Below, one piece after another: positions 1-8,013 of a DNA stretch of 38,623 bases. The notes below the pieces were generated by a model, which saw only the letters and a program-made list of their open reading frames with translations, searched no databases and was not told the origin of the DNA. The stretch comes from Candidatus Doudnabacteria bacterium. GTDB lineage: Bacteria; Patescibacteriota; Doudnabacteria; UBA920. The stretch is from assembly GCA_016788665.1 (NCBI GenBank), contig JAEUSF010000009.1, positions 1-38,623 of the forward strand. Direction: 5' to 3'. Within the stretch, counting starts at the first letter, position 1. Each line of letters opens with the position of its first letter. Made by a program: the position numbers and the translations under genes.

Positions 1-7
1 CTAATAT

Positions 8-1828
8 ATGAGCAGTGAAACAACGAAAAATACTTATAAAGCCATAACTGGTAAGGCTTGGGTAAATCATCTCCTGTCCAACGCTTTGTCCGATTTAAAG
101 TTAACTTTTCATTTAGAAAAGCTGGATATTTCTATTCCTGAAAATGAATTTGGTGATTTTTCCACCAATACCGCTTTGGTGCTGGCAAAAAAGTTGAAAG
201 TTAGCCCAAAAGAGTTGGCGCAAAAAATTATTGAGCAAATAAAATTGGGCGGTGCTGAAACACGTTTGGAGTCCATTGAAGAAAAGACTGGCTTTATAAA
301 TTTTAGGCTGTCAAAAGAATTTTTATTGGCAGAGGTTGATAAAATTTTAGAATTGGGGGACTTATACGGTGCTTCTATTCAGGGCAATGGAGAAAAAATT
401 CTTATTGAGTATTTTCAGCCTAATGTGGCCAAGCCTCTTCATTTGGGGCATTTGCGTACCGCAATAATCGGGGACTCTTTGTTTAGGATTTTATCCTCTC
501 AAGGGTTTAAGCTAGAGTCAGACACACACCTTGGTGATTGGGGTACTCAGTTTGGCTTGTTGCTGTTGGCTTATAAAAAATATGGAGACATGAGTCTTAT
601 TGAAAAAGACCCAATAAATGAGTTAAATAAATTGTATGTAAAAATAAATGCGGAAATAGAAAAGGATCCCTTACTTAGAGAAGAGGGTAAACAGGAATTT
701 GTAAAGCTAGAAAAGGGAGATGCGGAGAACAGAAAGCTTTGGAAGCAGTTTCGAGATTGGAGTTGGAAAGAATACGAAGTGATATATAAAGACTTAGAAA
801 TTCGCAAAGCCGATAATGACTGGCCGGAAAGTTTTTTTGAAGACAAAATGCCTGCTGTTCTAAATGAACTTAAACAGAAGGGCATGCTTAAGGAGTCTCA
901 GGGGGCGCAAATTGTAGACTTGGAAGAACAAGGTTTGGGCGTTGCAGTTTTGGTTAAGTCTGATGGCGGGACCACTTATTTGCTAAGGGATTTAGCAACT
1001 TATATTTTTCGTAAAAGCCAAGGTTTTAAAAAACAAATATATGTTGTAGACGTCAGACAGTCTCATACTTTAAAGCAAACCTTTGCCATTTTACAGCAGT
1101 TAGGTCATATTGTTTTTCCGACTGAAGCAGTTCACGTAGCGTATGGGTTTTTAACTTTACCAGAAGGCGCTATGAGTACAAGAAAGGGTACTGTAGTGGG
1201 AGCAGCAGATTTTATAAAGGGCGTGCAGGAATCGGCGTTAAAAATTATTGAGGAAAAAAATCCGTCGCTTGAAAAGAAGCAAGAAGTTGCAAACAAAGTT
1301 GCCTCGAGTGCTTTAAAGTATTTTGACCTTTCTCACAATTTAAGAAGCGATATAGTTTTTGACCCAAAAACAGCTATAAGTTTTGAAGGAAAGACCGGTC
1401 CTTATTTGCAGTATACGCATGCAAGGATACAAGGAATAATAAGGAAAAATCAAAATGTAGACCTGCCCGAATTGTCGGTCAAGGCGGGTATCAAAAATCA
1501 AAATGGGCACAATGTAGTTGCCTCATTTATGAGGCCTGATAAATCAGGCGACTACAATATAAACTTACATGAGCTTTTGCTTATGCGTAAGCTGCAGTAT
1601 TTTCCAGAAATTGTAAAAAGTGCGGCAGAGAATATGTTGCCAAGTACCATTGCTAACTATTTATTTGAACTAGCGCAAAGTTTTAATTCTTTTTACCAGG
1701 AAGTGCCGGTAGTGCAGGAAGAAAATATTGAGCTTAAGAAATTTAGACTTGGGCTAATAACTGCGACTGCTCAGGTTCTACGAAATGGGCTTTATCTTTT
1801 AGGGATAGAGGCGCCAGAACAAATGTGA
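8..1828 (+). CDS. argS: Arginyl-tRNA synthetase (ArgRS)
   Basis: Class I aminoacyl-tRNA synthetase that charges tRNA-Arg with arginine in the cytosol. The 606-residue length is near the family norm. Visible marks are an N-terminal additional domain (about residues 15-110), the HIGH-type motif HLGH at about 145-148 after an EYFQPNVAKP lead, a KMSKS-equivalent MSTRKGT at about 389, and a helical DALR-type anticodon-binding C-terminus. It ends in TGA. Residues about 495-520 hold an odd stretch encoded by a 44-nt palindrome (1513-1556), placed between the catalytic and C-terminal domains, probably in a surface loop. ileS follows 46 nt later in the same direction, so the two synthetases may share a transcript. 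The ATG at 8 is the first start in frame; its promoter lies outside the window. Identification is firm. Confidence 0.96.
   Translation: MSSETTKNTYKAITGKAWVNHLLSNALSDLKLTFHLEKLDISIPENEFGDFSTNTALVLAKKLKVSPKELAQKIIEQIKLGGAETRLESIEEKTGFINFRLSKEFLLAEVDKILELGDLYGASIQGNGEKILIEYFQPNVAKPLHLGHLRTAIIGDSLFRILSSQGFKLESDTHLGDWGTQFGLLLLAYKKYGDMSLIEKDPINELNKLYVKINAEIEKDPLLREEGKQEFVKLEKGDAENRKLWKQFRDWSWKEYEVIYKDLEIRKADNDWPESFFEDKMPAVLNELKQKGMLKESQGAQIVDLEEQGLGVAVLVKSDGGTTYLLRDLATYIFRKSQGFKKQIYVVDVRQSHTLKQTFAILQQLGHIVFPTEAVHVAYGFLTLPEGAMSTRKGTVVGAADFIKGVQESALKIIEEKNPSLEKKQEVANKVASSALKYFDLSHNLRSDIVFDPKTAISFEGKTGPYLQYTHARIQGIIRKNQNVDLPELSVKAGIKNQNGHNVVASFMRPDKSGDYNINLHELLLMRKLQYFPEIVKSAAENMLPSTIANYLFELAQSFNSFYQEVPVVQEENIELKKFRLGLITATAQVLRNGLYLLGIEAPEQM
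1513..1556. repeat. 44-nt palindrome inside argS, translated in frame
   Basis: The two 22-nt halves are inverted copies matching at 19 of 22 positions. Each half is also a small hairpin (GCCTCA-tttA-type loop-TGAGGC and GCCTGA-loop-TCAGGC), so the element can form one long stem or two short ones. The left half recurs at 31818-31840 downstream of radA with 22 of 23 identities, which shows it is a dispersed repeat and not ordinary argS sequence. It adds about 15 residues (GHNVVASFMRPDKSGDY) to ArgRS. Confidence 0.8.
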
Positions 1829-1835
1829 ATTAAGC

Positions 1836-1853
1836 CCAAAGGGGGTCCTTTGG
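1836..1853 (+). other. Hairpin in the argS-ileS gap
   Basis: CCAAAGG and CCTTTGG form a 7-bp perfect stem with a GGGT loop, 8 nt after the argS stop. An A-rich stretch follows rather than a T tract, so it is not a convincing terminator. It may protect an mRNA end or slow read-through into ileS. Confidence 0.45.
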
Positions 1854-1874
1854 AAAATAAAGAAATGAAGAAAT

Positions 1875-4800
1875 ATGAATAAAGAAAAAACTCAACAATC
1901 CGGTGGTACAAATTTTAGCGAGCTGGAAAAAGACATTTTAAAGTTTTGGGACGAAAACCAGACTTTTCAAAAATCCTTGGAACAAACTAAAGACGGAACA
2001 CCTTTCGTATTTTACGACGGGCCGCCTTTTGCTACCGGACTCCCTCATTATGGGAGTATTTTGCCTAGCGTGATTAAAGACGCTATTCCGCGTTACCAGA
2101 CTATGAAGGGAAACTATGTGCGCAGGCGCTGGGGTTGGGATTGTCATGGTTTGCCTATTGAAAACATTGTAGAAAAGTCCATGGGCATTTCGGGTAAAAA
2201 GCAAATAGAAGAAATTGGAGTAGATAAATTTAACCAAGCCTGCAGGGAGAATGTTTTGCGTTATGCGGATGAATGGGGAAAAACTATAAAGCGCATTGCC
2301 AGATGGGTAAACTTTGATCCGCCTATGCATCAAACTTCAGCGTTAGCTGAAGAAAATAGCAGAGGATCGTCCGACGTAGTCACTCATGTGACGGAGGCGG
2401 ATGGAAATGCTGCGGCGGACTTCGCCACTATAAATAATTCAAAGAGGCTTGGCTCGTACAAGACAATGGACACTTCTTACCAAGAAAGTGTCTGGTGGGC
2501 TTTAAAACAGCTGTGGAAGAAAGACCTTATTTACGAAGATCGCAAGGTGCTTTTGTATTGCTCGCGCTGCGAAACTCCTATTTCAAATTTTGAAGTAGCA
2601 ATGGATAATTCCTATAAAGATGTTACCGAAGAGTCAGTGTTTGTAAAATTTAAACTTTTGCCTCGTCAGCGTATAATAAATGAGCTAACGAACGACAAGA
2701 CTTATTTGTTGGCATGGACGACCACGCCTTGGACTTTGCCTGGTAATACCGCTCTTAATATTGGGGCAGAAATTTCGTATGTGACTATTGAAGTAGAAAG
2801 CGGTGAGCAGTATATATTGGCAAAGGAGCGGTTGTCTATAATTTCTGAAAAATATGAAATTATAAATGAAATCTTGCCGAGGCATTTGGAAGGTTTGGAG
2901 TATGAACCTTTGTATGCTGGGGTTATTCCAAATGGAAGAAATGCAGAAGCTGGCGCCGCCGGAAACTCTAGTATCACAAATGAGACGGGAAATAGTACTG
3001 AAAAAAGGGGAAGTTATGCTGGTAATGCCAATAGGGCTCATAGAATATATATTGCAGATTTTGTTACCACAACGGACGGTACCGGTATTGTTCACAACGC
3101 TGCTATGTATGGAGAGGAAGACTACCAGCTGGCAAAGCAAAAGGACTTGCCTCGAATGGACATGCTTGACCACAAAGGACACTATTTGCCAGTCGCCCCT
3201 GAGCATTTGCGGGGTGTGTTCTTTAAAAACGCAGACAAGGTTGTAATAAAAGATTTAACCGAGAAAAATTTGTTATATAAGAGTGAGGCATATACTCATT
3301 CGTACCCGCATTGTTATAGGTGTGCTACGCCCTTGTTTTATAATGCCTTGCCCGCATGGTTTATAAATATTCAGTCAATCAAGCAGGACTTGATAGCTAA
3401 TAATGAAAATATAAACTGGTACCCTTCGCATTTAAAGCACGGACGGTTTGCTTTAGGGGTACAAAATGCCCCGGATTGGAATATTTCCAGGAATCGTTAC
3501 TGGGCAACCGCTTTGCCTTTTTGGAAATGTGAGCAGGGACATAAATATTGTGTTGAATCTTTTCGGGATCTTGCAATAAACTCTGTAAATTTGGAAGATG
3601 TTTACCCAAACTATAAATTACAAATTACCCAACTTCGTCACTCAGGTGACTACGTCGGGCAAGCAAATTCACAATCAAATCCAAATTATCAAATTCCGAA
3701 AGAAGAATTGGAGCAAATTGACCTGCACAAGCCTTATATTGACCGCGTAGTTTTAAAGTGTCAGGAGTGCGGCGGTGAAATGCACCGAGTGCCTGAGGTT
3801 GTTGACTGCTGGGTGGAAAGCGGCAGTATGCCATTTGCCGAGCTTCATTATCCGTTTGAGAATAACGCTGAAAGCCGTGCAAATAAAGAAAGTCTGAAAA
3901 GCACCGAGGAGTTTCAGGGCAGGTTTCCGGCCGATTTTGTTGTGGAATACATACCCCAGACCAGAGCTTGGTTTTATGTAATGCATGTTATTTCAACAGC
4001 AATTTTTGGGCAGGCCCCGTTTAAAAATGTTTTAACTACCGGCACGATTTTGGCAGAAGACGGTACTAAAATGAGTAAGTCAAAAAATAACTACCCTGAT
4101 CCTGGTTTGATAATAGAAAAATATGGCGCCGACGCCCTAAGGTTTTATTTGCTTACGAGTCCGGTGGTAAACGGCGAGGATATAAATTTTAGCGAGAAAG
4201 GCGTACAGGAAGTTAACAGGAAGTTAAGCTTGGTATTTTACAATGTCTGGACCTTCTACCGGTTGTATGAAAGCAAAAATTTAAGCTTATCGGCTGACCA
4301 GCTTATAAGCTTACAAGCCGGCCATATTATGGATAAATGGGTTTTGGCTAAGTTAAGTGAAACCCAAATGAACGTAACCCGGTACATGGACGCTTTTGAT
4401 ACGGTAAGAGCTGGAAAAAGCATTCTTGAGTTTGTAAACGAAACTTCGACTTGGTTTGTACGCAGAAGCCGGGAAAGAATAAAACAGGGCAACGAAGATT
4501 CAAAAGCTGCCTTAAATGTTTTGGGTTATGTAATTTCTGAAACCTGTAAAATGTTGGCTCCGTTTATGCCTTTTTTAAGCGAATACATTTATAAAAATGT
4601 AACGGGAAAAGAATCTGTTCATTTGGATACCTGGAGCGAGCCATCTAACGTTGATCAGTCAATTTTAGAAAATATGAGCGTTGTCCGCGAGCTGGTGGAG
4701 ACTGGTATGGCTTTAAGAAAGGAGCTTGCGCTTAAGGTTAGACAGCCATTGTCGGAAATAGAATATCACTTAAAAAATGGAAAAATATTGCCTACTGAGT

Positions 4801-5195
4801 TAGAAAATGTTTTATCGGAAGAGATGAACGTAAAAACAGTTAGCGGCCGCACTGATTTTAGTCCCAAAAATGGCTGGGCTTACAAAGAGACCCCTGGTTT
4901 CAAATTTACTTTAAATTTAGAAATTACCCCAGAGCTTAAAAAGGAAGGTTTAGCTAGGGAGCTTGAAAGACAGGTTCAGGATTTAAGAAAAAAGAGCGGT
5001 CTGAAGGTTGGAGATTTGGTAGATTTGTATTACAACACTCAAAGCCTTGAAGCAGAAGAAGCTCTTTTAAGCTTACTCGACAGGAAGAAGACATTTGTCA
5101 GCCAGGTTTCAAAAAGTTTTGAAGTAGAGGTGGATTACGAGTCCCAGGGCGAGGTGGATGGCCAAGCTGTTTGGCTCGGGATGACTAGAATATAA
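1875..5195 (+). CDS. ileS: Isoleucyl-tRNA synthetase (IleRS)
   Basis: Class I synthetase that charges tRNA-Ile and edits valine. Marks: HIGH-type HYGS at about 58-61 after FYDGPPFATG, CP1 editing-domain sequence with WTTTPWTLPGNTAL at about 280, GWDCHGLP at about 95, KMSKSKNN at about 732-739, and a helical anticodon-binding C-terminus. At 1106 residues it is long. Part of the excess is local insertions at about 160-195, 353-390 and 570-605, where IleRS normally runs straight through (for example WVNFDPP to YKTMDTSY). The first and third contain related palindromes (2371-2400 and 3628-3659). All inserts keep the frame. The ATG at 1875 follows an A-rich leader without a clear Shine-Dalgarno. 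Identification is firm; that the insertions are element-derived is inferred. Confidence 0.96.
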   Translation: MNKEKTQQSGGTNFSELEKDILKFWDENQTFQKSLEQTKDGTPFVFYDGPPFATGLPHYGSILPSVIKDAIPRYQTMKGNYVRRRWGWDCHGLPIENIVEKSMGISGKKQIEEIGVDKFNQACRENVLRYADEWGKTIKRIARWVNFDPPMHQTSALAEENSRGSSDVVTHVTEADGNAAADFATINNSKRLGSYKTMDTSYQESVWWALKQLWKKDLIYEDRKVLLYCSRCETPISNFEVAMDNSYKDVTEESVFVKFKLLPRQRIINELTNDKTYLLAWTTTPWTLPGNTALNIGAEISYVTIEVESGEQYILAKERLSIISEKYEIINEILPRHLEGLEYEPLYAGVIPNGRNAEAGAAGNSSITNETGNSTEKRGSYAGNANRAHRIYIADFVTTTDGTGIVHNAAMYGEEDYQLAKQKDLPRMDMLDHKGHYLPVAPEHLRGVFFKNADKVVIKDLTEKNLLYKSEAYTHSYPHCYRCATPLFYNALPAWFINIQSIKQDLIANNENINWYPSHLKHGRFALGVQNAPDWNISRNRYWATALPFWKCEQGHKYCVESFRDLAINSVNLEDVYPNYKLQITQLRHSGDYVGQANSQSNPNYQIPKEELEQIDLHKPYIDRVVLKCQECGGEMHRVPEVVDCWVESGSMPFAELHYPFENNAESRANKESLKSTEEFQGRFPADFVVEYIPQTRAWFYVMHVISTAIFGQAPFKNVLTTGTILAEDGTKMSKSKNNYPDPGLIIEKYGADALRFYLLTSPVVNGEDINFSEKGVQEVNRKLSLVFYNVWTFYRLYESKNLSLSADQLISLQAGHIMDKWVLAKLSETQMNVTRYMDAFDTVRAGKSILEFVNETSTWFVRRSRERIKQGNEDSKAALNVLGYVISETCKMLAPFMPFLSEYIYKNVTGKESVHLDTWSEPSNVDQSILENMSVVRELVETGMALRKELALKVRQPLSEIEYHLKNGKILPTELENVLSEEMNVKTVSGRTDFSPKNGWAYKETPGFKFTLNLEITPELKKEGLARELERQVQDLRKKSGLKVGDLVDLYYNTQSLEAEEALLSLLDRKKTFVSQVSKSFEVEVDYESQGEVDGQAVWLGMTRI
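2371..2400 (+). repeat. Palindromic element copy 1 inside ileS
   Basis: CCGACGTAGTCAC, a 4-nt loop, then GTGACGGAGGCGG. The first 13 nt are identical to the reverse complement of 3646-3658 in the same gene, and the second arm matches the other copy at 10 of 13 positions. Only the inner GTCAC/GTGAC stem and part of the outer arm pair. It lies in frame in an insertion that interrupts an otherwise conserved region. Confidence 0.7.
3628..3659 (-). repeat. Palindromic element copy 2 inside ileS, opposite orientation
   Basis: Two 14-nt arms around a TCAG loop pair at 11 of 14 positions. Read on the minus strand the element is CCGACGTAGTCAC, loop CTGA, GTGACGAAGTTGG, the same family as 2371-2400. 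It sits between AT-rich stretches with repeated CAAATT/ATCAAA words (about 3615-3695), so a palindrome may have been placed in a second, AT-rich repeat. Confidence 0.7.
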
Positions 5196-5211
5196 ACAGT
5201 GTTAAATAGTT

Positions 5212-5244
5212 AAAGGGTAATCTTTGTTTAAAGGATTACCCTTT
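5212..5244 (+). other. Strong hairpin between ileS and recO
   Basis: AAAGGGTAATC and GATTACCCTTT form an 11-bp perfect stem with an 11-nt loop. It ends 10 nt before the recO ATG. No T tract follows on the plus strand, so it is more likely to affect recO translation or mRNA processing than to be a classic terminator. Confidence 0.5.
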
Positions 5245-5254
5245 CAAATTAAAC

Positions 5255-5977
5255 ATGTCACGAGAGCAGACTTATAAGGCTATAATTTTAAAAAAAAGCC
5301 CATTTTTGGAAGCTGATGAAATTATTACAGCTTTGACTTTTGAAATGGGTAAGGTTAGGTTTTTGGCTAAATCTGTTAAGATGGCCAAGTCAAAATTGCA
5401 AAATAGCTTACAGAGTTTGTTTTTATGCGAAGTTAGAGTTGCTAATTCTCGCTCGTCTAAATTGCAAAAAATAATTGGGGCAGAACCACAAATAACTTTC
5501 TCTGAAATGAGGGAAAACTTATATGCTGTGAAGTCGGCCTTTTCGGCAGCTGAGTTGGTTTTAAAATTTTTGCCAGACGAGCAGCCTCATCCGGGAGTTT
5601 TTAATTTGTTAAAAATTTTTTTGAATTATTTAAGTCAGCCTGGATCTTTAGAAGATGAGTGCGAAATGGGATTGCTCGCCTTTAAAATAAAGTTCTTAGA
5701 TGGAATTGGGCTTGGTATACGTTATCCGGAGAAAGCAGATGAAAATAACTTGTATTTTGAAAATCATAGCGGTGGTTTTGTTACATCGAGTCATGTAGGA
5801 GTTAAGGTCGGGCACGGGTCTCTTAGGTATTTTTTGGACTTAAAGTCCGCTAGTTTTAAAGATTTGCCTAAAGCTTTGCCTGAAATTAAGGAACTGACAG
5901 GTGTGATTAACCAATTTTTAGAGTACCAGTTAGAGAGAGAGCTTAAAGCTGAAAAATCTTTGAGTGATGTGGTATAA
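5255..5977 (+). CDS. recO: DNA repair protein RecO
   Basis: RecO works in the RecFOR pathway, loading RecA onto SSB-coated single-stranded DNA at gaps. The 240-residue length is normal. The N-terminus (YKAIILKKSPFLEADEIITALTFEMGKVRFLAKSVK, cited here only by its start YKAIILKKSPFLEAD at residues 7-21) is the typical RecO OB-fold strand pattern, and the C-terminal half is the family's helical domain with a GLGIRYP stretch. The zinc-type cysteine set of some RecO proteins is not seen. The start at 5255 has no Shine-Dalgarno and follows a hairpin. Its stop (5975-5977) overlaps the -10 box of the next gene's promoter, so the downstream gene is probably transcribed separately as well. Confidence 0.88.
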   Translation: MSREQTYKAIILKKSPFLEADEIITALTFEMGKVRFLAKSVKMAKSKLQNSLQSLFLCEVRVANSRSSKLQKIIGAEPQITFSEMRENLYAVKSAFSAAELVLKFLPDEQPHPGVFNLLKIFLNYLSQPGSLEDECEMGLLAFKIKFLDGIGLGIRYPEKADENNLYFENHSGGFVTSSHVGVKVGHGSLRYFLDLKSASFKDLPKALPEIKELTGVINQFLEYQLERELKAEKSLSDVV

Positions 5978-5978
5978 T
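5970..5978 (+). promoter_or_regulatory. Extended -10 promoter for the DUF11-like gene
   Basis: TGGTATAAT is an extended -10 element with a perfect TATAAT hexamer. It overlaps the recO stop codon, leaving a leader of about 75 nt before the ATG at 6061. The -35 region is weak, as expected for extended -10 promoters. Confidence 0.6.
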
Positions 5979-6060
5979 ATGAGTATTAATTCTTCATGTT
6001 TAACTTTCTGTCTTTTACGGTTTTAGAATAAAGAAATAGTAATTCATAAATAGGAAACAC

Positions 6061-7884
6061 ATGGACGAGAGTCAAAATGACTTTGTAAAAAAGTCTGTTG
6101 AGCAACCAATAATGGGCACAGAGGTGCGGCAAAAAATTCAGCAGTCTGAAGTTTCGGTTCCTGCGTATGAAAATGGGTTTTACCAAAATAACAAGTATTA
6201 TATTTGGGCTATTTCCGCTGGGGTTTTAATTATTGGCGTTTTAGGGTTTTTTGCTTTTAGGAAGCAGCCGGTAGCAGAAGTCAAAGAGGCGAAGGTTGAA
6301 TTGTCGGTTTCGGCTCCTGAGAATATACCCTCCGGTGGTGATGCGGTTTATACTATAAGGCTCCAAAATAACGATTCGCAAAAAGTTACGCAGATTAGGG
6401 TCGAGGTAGTCTATCCGCAGGGTGTTAGTTTCTTAAGTAGTGTGCCTAAACCACAAGGCATAACTGGCAATATATTTGAAGTCCCGGACCTTATACCTGG
6501 TCAGAACACTGCTTTGGTTATTCGCGCTAAGGTTGCCGGGAATGTTGGCGAGCAGAAACAGCTTATTGCACGCCTGTTTTATCATTATAGTAATTATAGT
6601 TCAGAGTTCTTAAAAGAAAGGGCCTTTAACTTTGAATTAGCAGCTTCAGAAGTCGCCCTTAATATTTTGGGTCCGGAAAGTGTAAGCAGCTCACAGTTGG
6701 TAGCATATTCTATAAAGTATAAAAATAATTCTGAAAAACTTATTCAGAACGTGAGGGTAAAAGTAAATTTGCCCGACAACTTTTCTTTGGCACAGGCGGA
6801 TCCTGCTGTGTCTTTGGGTCAGAATGTATGGGAAGTTGGGAATTTAAACCCTGGGGCGGAGGGGCAAATACTTTTGCAGGGAAATTTTAAATCTGGGAAT
6901 GCTGGAGAAAGCCGGACTTGGAATGCTGAAATTATGTCTTTGAGCCAAACCGGTGAATACAATACTCTTTCTACGTCTCAAATTAGTACCTCAATCTCTT
7001 CCTTGCCTTTAATGGTTACCCAGGAACTCTCTACTAACTTAGAGCAGTCCGGCGGTGTAGTAAAGCCGGGAGAAACTTTGCGTTATGACTTAAGCTATCA
7101 AAATAATTCCAATGTGGCGGCAACAGGAGTAAATGTGGTCATAACCCTTAATTCTAAAGCGATAGATCTTTCTTCCATAAAGGCAGAGGGGGGAGAAGTG
7201 AATAATAATACAATTATTTGGTCTGCTTCCGGGGTGCCTAATTTAGAAATTTTAAATCCGAGCGAGTCCGGAAATTTAAGTTTTTCTTTTAGCTTAAAAA
7301 ATCCGGCAGTAAAAGATTCTTCCACGAATTTAACCGTTGTTTCCGACGTTAAAATAAAGTCCAATGAGTATCAGACTTTTTTGCCAGGAAATCAAATTAG
7401 TTTAAAGGTTTCGAGCCCTTCGGTTTTGAGTAGTTCTTTGGCTTTTGTTAGCGGCCAACTGCCGCCAAAAGTAGGCCAGTCGAGCACATACAAAATTAAA
7501 CTAAGTTTGTCCAATTCGACAAATGAGTACGGAGAAGCAGTTTTGTATGGATTTTTACCGCTGGGTTCAGTGGTGTTTGAACCAACAAGTGTGAGCGGTT
7601 CAGAGTCAGCCAAGGTGCAGTATGATCCGGCAACAGGCAAACTAACTTGGAATATAGGGGTATTGGCGGCCAATGCAGGCAGGTTTTCTCAGGCCAAAAC
7701 TCTTGAATTTAATGTTCGCCTCAGCCCCTCGCAAAGTATGGGTGGACAAAGCGCTCAATTGCTAAAAAGTATATCTTTCCAGGCCAAAGATAATTTTACT
7801 GAGGAAAAGATTCAGCTGACAGGGGAAAACATAACGACTCAAAGTTTGTCTGGGAATTTTGGTTCGGGAACTGTGGAGGAGTAG
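6061..7884 (+). CDS. Membrane-anchored envelope protein with DUF11-like beta repeats
   Basis: A 607-residue protein with a cytoplasmic N-terminus, one membrane helix at about 47-66, and a long exterior part. The exterior has four or five repeated beta-sandwich-like segments of the DUF11 type (patterns such as SGGDAVYTIRLQNN, VSSSQLVAYSIKYKNN and VVKPGETLRYDLSYQNNS). Such repeats are common in surface proteins and serve as spacers or adhesive stalks. There is no enzymatic motif and no cell-wall sorting signal. It has its own extended -10 promoter and a shared bidirectional terminator downstream. Surface location is a strong inference from topology; the exact role is unknown. Confidence 0.75.
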   Translation: MDESQNDFVKKSVEQPIMGTEVRQKIQQSEVSVPAYENGFYQNNKYYIWAISAGVLIIGVLGFFAFRKQPVAEVKEAKVELSVSAPENIPSGGDAVYTIRLQNNDSQKVTQIRVEVVYPQGVSFLSSVPKPQGITGNIFEVPDLIPGQNTALVIRAKVAGNVGEQKQLIARLFYHYSNYSSEFLKERAFNFELAASEVALNILGPESVSSSQLVAYSIKYKNNSEKLIQNVRVKVNLPDNFSLAQADPAVSLGQNVWEVGNLNPGAEGQILLQGNFKSGNAGESRTWNAEIMSLSQTGEYNTLSTSQISTSISSLPLMVTQELSTNLEQSGGVVKPGETLRYDLSYQNNSNVAATGVNVVITLNSKAIDLSSIKAEGGEVNNNTIIWSASGVPNLEILNPSESGNLSFSFSLKNPAVKDSSTNLTVVSDVKIKSNEYQTFLPGNQISLKVSSPSVLSSSLAFVSGQLPPKVGQSSTYKIKLSLSNSTNEYGEAVLYGFLPLGSVVFEPTSVSGSESAKVQYDPATGKLTWNIGVLAANAGRFSQAKTLEFNVRLSPSQSMGGQSAQLLKSISFQAKDNFTEEKIQLTGENITTQSLSGNFGSGTVEE

Positions 7885-7910
7885 GGGCATATAACATATA
7901 ATAGGGAACA

Positions 7911-7956
7911 TCCTTTATCCTTTATCCTTTATTCTTTATCCGGAAAGAGGAAAGAA
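7911..7956. repeat. TTTATCC intergenic repeat, copy 1
   Basis: A run of TCCTTTA units followed by the tail CGGAAAGAGGAAAGAA. A diverged copy with the same order (TTTTAT words, then CGGAAAGAGGGAAGAA) lies at 29093-29135. Both lie just downstream of a stop codon. No coding content. Confidence 0.6.
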
Positions 7957-7970
7957 ATTTTTTTAAAATA

Positions 7971-8010
7971 AAAACACCCCTTGGATACGAGTCCAAAGGG
8001 TGTTTTGTTT
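7971..8010. terminator. Bidirectional terminator between convergent genes
   Basis: AAAACACCCCTTGGA, a short loop, then TCCAAAGGGTGTTTT: a long, nearly perfect stem flanked by A and T runs. It lies between the plus-strand gene ending at 7884 and the minus-strand gene ending at 8014 and can serve both. Confidence 0.85.
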
Positions 8011-8013
8011 TGC

